DNA of 8,187 nucleotides. Origin: HGM12713 sp045593725. GTDB lineage: Bacteria > Bacillota > Clostridia > Oscillospirales > CAG-272. Numbering within the stretch: position 1 is the first letter of the stretch; each line of letters starts with the position of its first letter. The translations under genes were made by a program, and so were the position numbers. Shown here piece after piece: positions 1 to 6,623 of the stretch. The stretch lies in the NCBI GenBank assembly GCA_045593725.1, contig JAZNXE010000015.1:1-8187 (forward strand), given 5' to 3'. The notes beneath the pieces are model-generated. The model was not told the origin of the DNA. It saw only the letters and a program-made list of their open reading frames with translations, and did not search any database.

Positions 1-32
1 GCTAGCGTTCTAACCAACTGAACTACCGGGCC
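1..32 (-). tRNA. tRNA-Asp, 5' part only, cut by the window edge
   Basis: Read on the minus strand, the sequence begins GGCCCGGTAGTTCAGTTGG, then has TTAGAACGC and the start of an anticodon stem. This is the acceptor 5' strand, the complete D-arm and the 5' side of the anticodon stem. The anticodon lies outside the window, so its identity rests on two things: the GGCCCGG acceptor start with this D-arm resembles clostridial tRNA-Asp(GTC), and tRNA-Val followed by tRNA-Asp is a common order in Firmicutes. That it is a tRNA is near certain; the amino acid is likely but not proven. Confidence 0.72.
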
Positions 33-40
33 ACTTTTTT

Positions 41-60
41 GGGGATACTTCCGTATCCCC
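41..60. repeat. Perfect 8-bp inverted repeat between two tRNA genes
   Basis: GGGGATAC and GTATCCCC (41-48 and 53-60) flank a TTCC loop. On the plus strand the hairpin is preceded by six T and followed by four T. In the direction of tRNA transcription (minus) it is followed by A residues, so it is not a standard terminator between the two tRNAs. It could be a processing spacer in the tRNA precursor, or a weak terminator against plus-strand read-through. Confidence 0.7.
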
Positions 61-63
61 TTT

Positions 64-139
64 TGGTGGGAACAATAGGGCTCGAACCTATGACCCTCTG
101 CTTGTAAGGCAGATGCTCTCCCAGCTGAGCTATGCTCCC
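64..139 (-). tRNA. tRNA-Val(UAC)
   Basis: The minus strand gives a complete 76-base cloverleaf. The acceptor GGGAGCA pairs with TGTTCCC (one G-T wobble), the D-arm contains AGCTCAGCTGGGAGAGC, the anticodon stem CTGCC/AGCAG region encloses a loop with TAC (anticodon at 104-106), and the T-arm holds GGTTCGAGCC. The CCA end is encoded at 64-66. UAC reads valine codons. It is the first gene of a minus-strand tRNA pair and has its own near-consensus promoter upstream. Confidence 0.97.
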
Positions 140-170
140 ATTTGACGCCATAATTTCTTACAGCCTTAAT

Positions 171-199
171 ATTTTATCATAAACATTTTTATTTGTCAA
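171..199 (-). promoter_or_regulatory. Sigma-A-type promoter for the tRNA-Val/Asp pair
   Basis: On the minus strand a perfect -35 TTGACA (194-199) is separated by exactly 17 bases from a -10 TAAAAT (171-176). Transcription would start near 163-165, about 25 bases before the tRNA-Val 5' end. The match and spacing make this a strong housekeeping promoter. Confidence 0.85.
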
Positions 200-266
200 C
201 ACCTTTTTGAAATTTTTTTGAGATATTGTACACTGCAATTTTTATTTTTCCAAGTAAGGAATTCTA

Positions 267-295
267 TTGATTTTACGAAAAAAATGTGTTAAAAT
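267..295 (+). promoter_or_regulatory. Sigma-A-type promoter with extended -10 for the six-gene operon
   Basis: A -35 TTGATT (267-272), a 17-base spacer and a -10 TAAAAT (290-295) preceded by TG at 287-288 (extended -10) precede the first gene. The start would lie around 301-303, giving a leader of about 25 bases with no room for a riboswitch or attenuator. It diverges from the tRNA promoter; the two -35 boxes are 67 bases apart. Confidence 0.8.
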
Positions 296-327
296 AATTA
301 CAGATAATTTAGTATGAGAGGTGCTGT

Positions 328-909
328 ATGAACAACAGAGAGAAATTTATAGAAATATACAAGGCCTGCGTTACCAGAGAGGGTGCCGATAAGCTTCTTG
401 ATTACATTATAGAAAAGACTGATTTCTTTACAGCTCCCGCGAGCACTCGCTTTCACGGAGCTTATGAGGGTGGCTTGCTTGAGCACAGCCTTAACGTATA
501 TGAGTGTCTGTCTGACTTTTTGAAGAATTCACGCTTTTGCTCTAAATACGGATTTCATTTTGATGAGGAGTCTATTGCAATAGCGGCGCTTCTGCACGAT
601 ATATGCAAGACTAACTTCTATAAGACCGAGATGAGGAACGTGAAGAAGAACGGAGTGTGGGAGAGCGTACCCTATTATACCATAGAGGATAATCTCCCCT
701 ACGGTCACGGAGAGAAATCCGTTTACATAATATCGGGCTTTATGAAGCTTACGAGGGATGAGGCGTTTGCTATCAGATATCATATGGGCTTTTCAGGTCC
801 TGAGGACCCAAGTCAGGTGGGAAAGGCTCTTGAGATGTTTCCTCTTGCCTTCGCTCTTTGTATGGCTGATATGGAAGCGTCATACTATATAGAGGGAAGC
901 CCTAAATAA
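328..909 (+). CDS. HD-domain metal-dependent hydrolase
   Basis: This is a 193-residue soluble protein of the HD superfamily of metal-dependent phosphohydrolases. The visible metal-ligand pattern is H53 (in GGLLEHS), the doublet H90-D91 (ALLHDICK), H127 (YGHGEKS), H152 (IRYHMG) and D181 (ADME). The H...HD...H...H...D arrangement and the GLLEHS and HGEKS blocks resemble the HD domain of YhaM-type 3'-5' exoribonucleases and small phage or plasmid HD proteins. YhaM's N-terminal OB-fold is absent, so it is not YhaM itself. The substrate cannot be read from sequence; nucleotides or RNA ends are the obvious candidates. The start has a GAGAGGTG ribosome site at 316-323. It is the first gene of the operon, 17 bases before deoD, which hints at a role linked to nucleoside supply. 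Fold confidence is high, function low. Confidence 0.88.
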   Translation: MNNREKFIEIYKACVTREGADKLLDYIIEKTDFFTAPASTRFHGAYEGGLLEHSLNVYECLSDFLKNSRFCSKYGFHFDEESIAIAALLHDICKTNFYKTEMRNVKKNGVWESVPYYTIEDNLPYGHGEKSVYIISGFMKLTRDEAFAIRYHMGFSGPEDPSQVGKALEMFPLAFALCMADMEASYYIEGSPK

Positions 910-926
910 TTAAAAGGAGAACAGAT

Positions 927-1664
927 ATGGAAAAGCTTTTATATCCTACACCTCATATAAATTCCACCCCCGAAAGGATAGCCAGAACTGTGCTGATGCC
1001 GGGCGACCCTAAAAGAGCACGGCTTGTTGCTACGGATTTTCTCGATGGGGCAGAGCTTTTCAACGACGTAAGAGGCGTTTGCGGTTATACGGGAAAATGG
1101 AAGGGCGAGGAAGTATCGGTTATGGCGAGCGGTATGGGAATGCCATCCATTGGTATTTACAGCTACGAGCTTTACAACGCTTTCGGTGTTGAAAATATAA
1201 TCAGAATAGGCTCGGCGGGCGCTATGCGTGAGGATATAAGACTTCGTGATATCGTGCTTGGAATGGGCGCTTGTACGGATTCTGCATACGGCGAGCAATT
1301 TGGTCTTAGCGGGTGCTTTGCGCCTATATGCGACTACGGACTTTTGAAGACAGCCGCCGATATATCGAAGGAGAAGGGTATTAACGCACATATTGGCAAT
1401 ATACTTTCATCCGACGTCTATTACGATGATGACCCCCACAGAAATATAGCTTGGCGAAAAATGGGCGTTCTGGCGGTGGAGATGGAGGCGGCTGCCCTCT
1501 ATATGAATGCGGCGCGCGCCGCTAAGAGGGCGCTTGCTATATGCACGGTATCAAATTCCCTCATAACAGGAGAGGAGCTTCCCGCGAGTGAGCGTGAAAC
1601 CTCCTTTGGAGAGATGATAGAGCTGGCGCTTGACGTTGCCACAAAGATAAAGGAAGCGCAATGA
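927..1664 (+). CDS. deoD: Purine nucleoside phosphorylase, hexameric DeoD type, with Asp204->Asn
   Basis: This 245-residue protein splits purine (deoxy)nucleosides with phosphate into free base and (deoxy)ribose-1-phosphate in the cytosol. It aligns with E. coli DeoD at a constant offset of +6: H10 (TPHIN), the phosphate-site loop MPGDPKRA with R30, R49 (NDVRG), R93 and S96 (IRIGSAG), the nucleoside-binding VEMEAA with M186 and E187, and R223 (SERETSF). The proton-donating acid of E. coli, Asp204, maps to residue 210, which is Asn here (codon AAT, 1554-1556) in CTVSNSL. The partner Arg217 is kept as R223. This may favour 6-oxopurine substrates or lower activity (inference). Length is normal for the family. 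AGGAGA at 915-920 precedes the ATG by six bases. The stop overlaps the deoB start as ATGA, implying translational coupling to the next pathway step. Confidence 0.96.
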   Translation: MEKLLYPTPHINSTPERIARTVLMPGDPKRARLVATDFLDGAELFNDVRGVCGYTGKWKGEEVSVMASGMGMPSIGIYSYELYNAFGVENIIRIGSAGAMREDIRLRDIVLGMGACTDSAYGEQFGLSGCFAPICDYGLLKTAADISKEKGINAHIGNILSSDVYYDDDPHRNIAWRKMGVLAVEMEAAALYMNAARAAKRALAICTVSNSLITGEELPASERETSFGEMIELALDVATKIKEAQ

Positions 1665-2836
1665 AGAATATAAAGAGAGTTTTTCTTATAGTGCTGGACA
1701 GCGTGGGCGCGGGAGAAGCTCCCGACGCTGAGCGCTTCGGAGATGTTGGCGCTCACACCCTGAGAAGCATTTGGCAGACGGGGAAGCTTAAGATAGATAA
1801 TCTTTGCCGTCTTGGTATCGGGAATATTGACGGACTTTCTTTTCTCGGCACTGTTCACAGCCCTAAAGCCTGCGTGGCGAGGATGCGGGAGGCTTCTATG
1901 GGAAAGGACACCACCGTGGGACATTGGGAGATAGCGGGGCATATTTCAAGTACTCCGCTGCCTACCTTCCCTGAGGGATTCCCTGAGAGCATACTTGATA
2001 AAATAAGAAGAATATCGGGGCGAGGGATTTTGTGTAACAAGCCCTATTCGGGAACGGCGGTTATAGCCGAGTACGGCAGGGAAGCCCTCGAGAAGAAGGC
2101 TCTTATCGTATATACGTCGGCAGATAGCGTGCTCCAGATAGCCGCGCATACCGACGCTGTTCCACTTGGGGAGCTGTACCGCATCTGTGAGGAGCTTCGC
2201 GGTGAGCTTTCGGGAGCAGAGGAGGGAGTAGGCAGAATAATAGCCCGTCCCTTTGAGGGTGAGAGCGGTGCTTTCAAGCGCACGGCTGACCGACGGGATT
2301 ATTCACTTAAACCTCCTGCAAGGCTCTTGCCCGAGGCGATTAAGGATAATGGACTACAATCCATATCGGTGGGAAAAATAAGTGATATATTTGCAGACCT
2401 TGGCTTCACTCAGGTTAACAGAACTCATAGCAACCGAGAGGGCATGGATATAGCAGAAAAATATATAGACGGGGATTTTTCGGGGCTTTGCTTTATAAAT
2501 CTGGTGGATTTTGATATGCTATGGGGACACAGGCGGGATGCTGAGGCGTATGCTGAAGGACTTTCCGAGTTTGACACGTGGCTTGGCAGAGTACTTCCAA
2601 GGCTTCGGGATGACGACCTTCTTGTGATTACCGCTGACCACGGATGCGACCCAGGCTTTATAAAGACTACCGACCATACCCGTGAATATACTCCTTTTTT
2701 GGCTTATTCCCCAAAAATAGCGCCGCAAAATTTTGGCACGAGGGATAGCTTTGCGGATATTGCCGCTACGGTTGCCACTGCTTTAGGCGTGTCGCTTGAT
2801 TGCGACGGAGAACCAATAGAATTTGATTTTTTATAA
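1661..2836 (+). CDS. deoB: Phosphopentomutase
   Basis: This 391-residue alkaline-phosphatase-superfamily mutase converts ribose-1-phosphate and deoxyribose-1-phosphate to the 5-phosphates, the step after DeoD. Two-metal-site residues are visible: D13 (LIVLDSVG), T85 in GKDTTVGHWE (the phosphorylated threonine in the Bacillus cereus enzyme), D155 (YTSADS), D285 and H290 (DFDMLWGHRRD), D326-H327 (TADHGCD) and H339 (TTDHTRE). The cap domain between roughly residues 100 and 220 includes FKRTADRRDYSLKPP, typical of DeoB. Length matches the family. Its ATG overlaps the deoD stop by four bases, and AAGGAAG at 1650-1656 lies inside the end of deoD. No defects are visible. Confidence 0.98.
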   Translation: MKNIKRVFLIVLDSVGAGEAPDAERFGDVGAHTLRSIWQTGKLKIDNLCRLGIGNIDGLSFLGTVHSPKACVARMREASMGKDTTVGHWEIAGHISSTPLPTFPEGFPESILDKIRRISGRGILCNKPYSGTAVIAEYGREALEKKALIVYTSADSVLQIAAHTDAVPLGELYRICEELRGELSGAEEGVGRIIARPFEGESGAFKRTADRRDYSLKPPARLLPEAIKDNGLQSISVGKISDIFADLGFTQVNRTHSNREGMDIAEKYIDGDFSGLCFINLVDFDMLWGHRRDAEAYAEGLSEFDTWLGRVLPRLRDDDLLVITADHGCDPGFIKTTDHTREYTPFLAYSPKIAPQNFGTRDSFADIAATVATALGVSLDCDGEPIEFDFL

Positions 2837-2837
2837 T

Positions 2838-2842
2838 GGGAG
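2838..2842 (+). promoter_or_regulatory. Ribosome binding site that sets the cdd start
   Basis: GGGAG lies four bases before the ATG at 2847. The in-frame upstream ATG at 2823 lies inside deoB, adds eight residues (IFYNGSF and Met) not expected in the family, and has no such site. Confidence 0.65.
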
Positions 2843-2846
2843 TTTT

Positions 2847-3254
2847 ATGACAAACAAAGAGCTTTTAAAAATTGCAATAAGCGCAAGAGCAAAGGCGTAC
2901 GCGCCCTACTCGGATTTCTTTGTGGGAGCGGCACTGCTCTGTGATGATGGGAGCGTTTATGAGGGATGTAATATAGAGAACGCCGCATATACTCCTACCT
3001 GCTGCGCGGAGCGTGTGGCTTTGTTTAAGGCTGTATCAGAGGGTAAGCGCGGATTCAAGAAAATAGCTATCGTTGGCGGAAAACAGGTTGATATAAGAGA
3101 GCATTGTTATCCCTGCGGAGTTTGCAGACAGGTGCTTTCGGAATTCTGCGACGATACCTTTGAGGTGATTGTAGGTACAGAAAATGAGGAGAGAAGTACT
3201 ACCTTGGGTGAGCTTTTGCCCAATGCCTTTAAAATAAATCAAAGGGAAGGTTAA
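2847..3254 (+). CDS. cdd: Cytidine deaminase, small tetrameric type
   Basis: This 135-residue zinc enzyme deaminates cytidine and deoxycytidine to uridine and deoxyuridine in the cytosol. The catalytic CAE motif is C53-A54-E55 (PTCCAERVA), where C53 binds zinc and E55 is the proton shuttle. The other two zinc ligands are C90 and C93 in PCGVCRQVLSEF. The substrate-binding block GCNIENAAY is at 41-48. Three cysteine ligands and the short length mark the homotetrameric type seen in Bacillus rather than the longer dimeric E. coli type. The start was chosen by family length and by GGGAG at 2838-2842. It follows deoB by ten bases and belongs to the salvage module. No pyrimidine nucleoside phosphorylase lies in the window to process the uridine made. 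Confidence 0.97.
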   Translation: MTNKELLKIAISARAKAYAPYSDFFVGAALLCDDGSVYEGCNIENAAYTPTCCAERVALFKAVSEGKRGFKKIAIVGGKQVDIREHCYPCGVCRQVLSEFCDDTFEVIVGTENEERSTTLGELLPNAFKINQREG

Positions 3255-3255
3255 A

Positions 3256-4014
3256 ATGAAAAAAAGTACTAAGCAGAAGCTTATTTATATACGGTATATA
3301 CTGCCGCCCGTATTGATACTTTTGGTTTTTCTCGCAATGCTTATTCCGTCTTACCGCTACGTAGCGGGGGGTGAGATAAACGAAACGATATCGGGGATTT
3401 CGCTTTTGAATAATTCCTACGAGCAGGCAAGAGAGGTGCTCTTTGGAGCGGGGGATAAGACTAACGCCAACCTTCTTTTTGCCAAGGTTATGCTTGGGGT
3501 GGTTATAATATGTCCTGTGCTTTATCTTGTTGCCTTTGGGACGGCGCTTTACTGTACGGTAATCGCTATGCGGTATTTTATGAGCGATGATGAGGAGAAG
3601 GCGGAAAAGAGCAGGACCTTATTTATCACGTTTTTTCCAAACAGAATATGTCTTTGCATAGCCGAGGCGTTGATATTGCCCACGCTTTTGATACCATACG
3701 CTATGAGCCCTATATATAAGGGAATATTCAGTATGAATGTCACCCTTATACTTGCCGCGCCCGACGGGCTGATATTTGGTGCGGCAGTGCTTCTGGCAAT
3801 ATTCGTTCTTTCGGCGGTATGTGCGCCTATGGAGCGTGAGTTTGATGCGGATATTTTTAAGAGGAATTATGAAAATCCTGCTAAGGAGGAGCTGGAAGCA
3901 GAGGGGGAAAGCGATTATAAGCCTATGTTCAGCACATCTTCTGAGAGCGAGAGAGAAAAAGAGGAGCGCAACGAGCGCATAAGACAGCTATTGAACAACA
4001 AAAAAGACCGGTGA
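3256..4014 (+). CDS. Unrecognised four-segment membrane protein
   Basis: I do not recognise this 252-residue protein. It has a short basic N-terminus (MKKSTKQK) and hydrophobic segments at about residues 14-32, 77-105, 131-150 and 170-190, with an outside loop of about 40 residues after the first segment if the N-terminus is inside. The loop between segments 2 and 3 is acidic (DDEEKAEKS), and the last 60 residues are highly charged (EELEAEGESD, SEREKEERNERIRQLLNNKKDR), a probable cytoplasmic tail that may be helical. There are no catalytic motifs, cysteine pairs or transporter signatures. AAGGGAAGG at 3242-3250 precedes the ATG, one base after the cdd stop. Position between cdd and pcrA suggests co-transcription but does not give a role; transport of nucleosides is possible but unsupported, as no known transporter family is evident. 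Confidence 0.85.
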   Translation: MKKSTKQKLIYIRYILPPVLILLVFLAMLIPSYRYVAGGEINETISGISLLNNSYEQAREVLFGAGDKTNANLLFAKVMLGVVIICPVLYLVAFGTALYCTVIAMRYFMSDDEEKAEKSRTLFITFFPNRICLCIAEALILPTLLIPYAMSPIYKGIFSMNVTLILAAPDGLIFGAAVLLAIFVLSAVCAPMEREFDADIFKRNYENPAKEELEAEGESDYKPMFSTSSESEREKEERNERIRQLLNNKKDR

Positions 4015-4024
4015 TTTTACTAAA

Positions 4025-4031
4025 AAGGAAG
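4025..4031 (+). promoter_or_regulatory. Ribosome binding site that sets the pcrA start
   Basis: AAGGAAG sits six bases before the ATG at 4038. A GTG at 4011, overlapping the stop of the preceding gene, is in frame but has no purine-rich site upstream, so the ATG is preferred. Confidence 0.75.
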
Positions 4032-4037
4032 TATACT

Positions 4038-6446
4038 ATGAATGATACACAGCTTTGCGAGCGTTATCTTTCGGCGAAGCGCAAATTGTTTGATACATAT
4101 TACTCAAGGCTCAACCCCGAGCAAAGAGATGCCGTATTTACGGCAAACGGAGCGTTGCTCGTGCTTGCGGGCGCGGGAAGCGGAAAGACTACTGTTTTAG
4201 TTCAGAGAATAGTTTTTCTCGTAAAATACGGTAACGCTTATTACAGCGATTACGTTCCAAACACGCTTACCCAAGAGAGGGTAGAGCAGCTTGAGAGAGC
4301 CGTGGGAGAGAGCCGAGAGGTAATCGAGAAGATACTCCCCGAATTTATCTCCTCTCCCTGTCCGCCCTGGCAGATGCTTGCCATAACCTTTACCAACAAG
4401 GCGGCAAATGAAATAAAGAACCGACTTGCCCTGTCAATGGCTGATGGGGACGCGGCTAAAAATATATGGGCGGGGACCTTCCACTCTATTTGTATGCGTA
4501 TATTGCGCAAGCACGGTGGGCTTATGGGATATAAGGAGGGCTTTACCGTCTATGATACGGACGATTCAAAAAAGGCTATCGCGGCGGTTATGAAGAGTCT
4601 TAACATAGACGACAAGATGCTGCCTGTAAAATCGGTAATGAGCGAGATAAGCAGGGCTAAGGACAGTCTTATATCCGCCGAGGAGTACGAGAAGGAGCAC
4701 GCCTACGGCGATTTCCGCAAAAAGCAGATAGCCAGGATATACAAGCTGTACGCTCAGCGGATGCTTCAGTCGAACGCCCTCGATTTTGACGATATCATTA
4801 TGCAGACCGTGTTCCTCCTTCGTGAAAATGAGGACGTGAGGGAGTATTATCAAAACAAGTTCAGATACGTTTCGGTGGATGAGTTTCAGGATACCAACCA
4901 CGCTCAATTTGCCCTCACCGCACTGCTTTGTAATGGGCACAAGAACATTATGGTGGTAGGAGATGACGACCAGAGCATCTACAAATTCAGAGGAGCTGTA
5001 ATTGAGAACATACTCGGATTTGACCGCAAATTCAAGGACACCAAGATTATAAAGCTGGAGCAGAATTACCGTTCCACAAACGTGATTCTTGACGCGGCTA
5101 ATGCTGTCATATCCCAAAACGAGGGAAGAAAGGGGAAGAATCTCTGGACAGACCGAAAGGGAGGGAGCAAAATAGTCCTCCGTCAGTGCGAAAATCAAAA
5201 CAGCGAAGCCATATATATGGCTGAAAGAATCAACAGACTGGCGGCGGGTGGAACGTATAAATTCAGGGATTGCGCTATTCTTTACAGGACAAACGCGCAA
5301 TCAAACATTATAGAGCGGACCTTCGCTAAGTGCGGAATACCGTACAGAATGCTGGGAGGACTTCGCTTTAACGACCGCAAGGAAATACGGGACGTAGTCG
5401 CTTATCTGCAATTTATAGTAAATCCCGCGGACAGCGAGAGAATGAAGCGTATAATCAACGAGCCCAGACGCGGCATAGGAAATCAAAGTGTAGAGGGCTT
5501 GTTGCTTATAGCAGAGCAGACCGAGAAAAGCGTATTTGACGTTATGCTTGAGGCGGACAAATATCTTGCTCTGTCAAGAAGTGCCGCAAAGCTTAAGGCT
5601 TTCGCCAATATGATATCATCCCTGAGGGGACTGCTTTATACAGATATTAGCTTGGAAGCCTTTGTCAATCAGGTTCTTGACAGGAGCGGATACCGACAGA
5701 TGCTTAAGGACGCAGGTGAGGAAGAGAAGGAAAGACTTGAAAATATCGAGGAGTTTATCTCGGGTGTCATTGAGTACGAAAAAAATAACGACGAGCCTTC
5801 CTTGGTAGGATTTCTCGAGGAGAACTCGCTGGTTTCCGACGTTGATAAATATGATGAGGAAGCAGACGCGGTGGTGATGATGACTATACATTCCGCAAAG
5901 GGACTTGAGTTTCCCGTAGTCTTTTTGCCCGGTATGGAGGACGGACTTTTTCCTGGCATGCAGAATATTACGGGCGGTCCTGACGAGATGGAGGAGGAGC
6001 GTAGGCTTGCTTACGTGGCTATTACAAGAGCAAAGGACGCTCTCTACGTAACTCACACGAAGGAGAGGATGCTCTACGGAAGGACCTCTCACAATCCTGT
6101 TTCCCGATTTGTTGAGGAGATACCCCCTTCGCTTATTGAAAAGGAGTTTCCTTTTGCCCCGTCAAGAAGTGACTTTGGAGAACCGCGTACTTATATAAAG
6201 GATTCTGTTAGCACAGGATATACATATAAGTCCAAGGAGGTATCTTCATTTTTCAATGAGAGGAGTGCTCCCAAAGGGGATTTGACTCTCAAAGAGGGTG
6301 ACAGAGTAACACATATAACCTTTGGTCAGGGAGAAATACTTTCCGCAAGACCTATGGGAGCTGACGTGCTTTATGAGGTCATATTTGACAAGGTTGGCAC
6401 TAAAAAGCTTATGGGAACGTACGCAAGGCTGAAAAAGCTGAACTAA
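4038..6446 (+). CDS. pcrA: ATP-dependent 3'-5' DNA helicase PcrA (UvrD/Rep family), with insertion after motif I
   Basis: This 802-residue superfamily 1A helicase unwinds DNA in repair and in clearing stalled replication or transcription. The motifs run in order: Q-motif region LNPEQRDAV (25-33), Walker A AGAGSGKT (44-51), Ia TFTNKAA (117-123), Walker B DEFQDT (281-286; F replaces the usual Y), III GDDDQSIYKFRGA (308-320), IV EQNYRST (341-347), V TIHSAKGLEFP (616-626) and VI LAYVAITRAKD (657-667). The C-terminal 50 residues (GDRVTHITFGQGEI onward) form the Tudor-like domain that in Bacillus PcrA binds RNA polymerase. About 40 extra residues (roughly 66-108) lie between motifs I and Ia compared with Geobacillus PcrA. 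Domain 2B is present with GIGNQSVEGL. It is the last gene of the operon and is followed by a strong terminator. Confidence 0.97.
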   Translation: MNDTQLCERYLSAKRKLFDTYYSRLNPEQRDAVFTANGALLVLAGAGSGKTTVLVQRIVFLVKYGNAYYSDYVPNTLTQERVEQLERAVGESREVIEKILPEFISSPCPPWQMLAITFTNKAANEIKNRLALSMADGDAAKNIWAGTFHSICMRILRKHGGLMGYKEGFTVYDTDDSKKAIAAVMKSLNIDDKMLPVKSVMSEISRAKDSLISAEEYEKEHAYGDFRKKQIARIYKLYAQRMLQSNALDFDDIIMQTVFLLRENEDVREYYQNKFRYVSVDEFQDTNHAQFALTALLCNGHKNIMVVGDDDQSIYKFRGAVIENILGFDRKFKDTKIIKLEQNYRSTNVILDAANAVISQNEGRKGKNLWTDRKGGSKIVLRQCENQNSEAIYMAERINRLAAGGTYKFRDCAILYRTNAQSNIIERTFAKCGIPYRMLGGLRFNDRKEIRDVVAYLQFIVNPADSERMKRIINEPRRGIGNQSVEGLLLIAEQTEKSVFDVMLEADKYLALSRSAAKLKAFANMISSLRGLLYTDISLEAFVNQVLDRSGYRQMLKDAGEEEKERLENIEEFISGVIEYEKNNDEPSLVGFLEENSLVSDVDKYDEEADAVVMMTIHSAKGLEFPVVFLPGMEDGLFPGMQNITGGPDEMEEERRLAYVAITRAKDALYVTHTKERMLYGRTSHNPVSRFVEEIPPSLIEKEFPFAPSRSDFGEPRTYIKDSVSTGYTYKSKEVSSFFNERSAPKGDLTLKEGDRVTHITFGQGEILSARPMGADVLYEVIFDKVGTKKLMGTYARLKKLN

Positions 6447-6479
6447 AACAAAAAAGAGGGCGAAGCCCTCTTTTTTGTT
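6447..6479. terminator. Bidirectional intrinsic terminator of the pcrA operon and tRNA-Leu
   Basis: AAAAAAGAGGGC (6450-6461) pairs perfectly with GCCCTCTTTTTT (6465-6476) around a GAA loop, and three further pairs extend it outward. The GC core followed by six T works in both directions. It lies directly after the pcrA stop (6444-6446) and abuts the CCA end of the convergent tRNA-Leu. Confidence 0.93.
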
Positions 6480-6562
6480 GGTGCGAGAAACGGGACTTGA
6501 ACCCGTACGGTGTAACCACACGCCCCTCAAACGTGCGCGTCTGCCAGTTCCGCCACTCTCGC
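6479..6562 (-). tRNA. tRNA-Leu(GAG)
   Basis: The minus strand gives an 84-base class II tRNA with CCA encoded at 6479-6481. The acceptor GCGAGAG pairs with TTCTCGC (one G-T). The D-arm reads GGCGGAACTGGCAGACGC. The anticodon stem CACGT/GCGTG encloses loop TTGAGGG with anticodon GAG at 6526-6528. A short variable arm (GTG-GTTA-CAC) and T-arm ACGGG/CCCGT follow. The long variable arm and GAG anticodon give leucine (CUC/CUU codons). Confidence 0.96.
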
Positions 6563-6570
6563 GTATAAAC

Positions 6571-6592
6571 CAATGTTGCTTGCGCAACATTG
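6571..6592. repeat. Perfect 9-bp inverted repeat at the tRNA-Leu transcription start
   Basis: CAATGTTGC (6571-6579) and GCAACATTG (6584-6592) surround a four-base loop. It begins two bases downstream of the minus-strand -10 box and ends eight bases before the tRNA 5' end, so it covers the expected start site and the whole leader. It could fold in the precursor leader or be a protein-binding palindrome. Confidence 0.75.
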
Positions 6593-6594
6593 AT

Positions 6595-6623
6595 ATTATA
6601 CTACGGCAGGATAAAAAAGTCAA
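6595..6623 (-). promoter_or_regulatory. Sigma-A-type promoter of tRNA-Leu
   Basis: Minus-strand -35 TTGACT (6618-6623) and a perfect -10 TATAAT (6595-6600) are separated by 17 bases. The expected start lies at about 6588-6590, within the palindrome, giving a leader of under 30 bases before the tRNA. Confidence 0.88.

Noticed and set aside
2823..2846. Earlier in-frame ATG for cdd
   Set aside because: It lies inside deoB, lacks a ribosome site, and adds residues not seen in the family; 2847 fits better.
4011..4037. Earlier in-frame GTG start for pcrA, overlapping the previous stop as GTGA
   Set aside because: There is no ribosome site upstream of it, while AAGGAAG directly serves the ATG at 4038.
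4566..5300. Long minus-strand open frame (244 codons) inside pcrA
   Set aside because: It is fully antisense to conserved helicase motifs, has no recognisable domain, and looks like a shadow of the codon bias.
6246..6623. Minus-strand open frame of 125 codons containing ESGGTGRRARLRG
   Set aside because: It runs through the tRNA-Leu sequence, the terminator and the antisense of pcrA, so it is not a protein gene.
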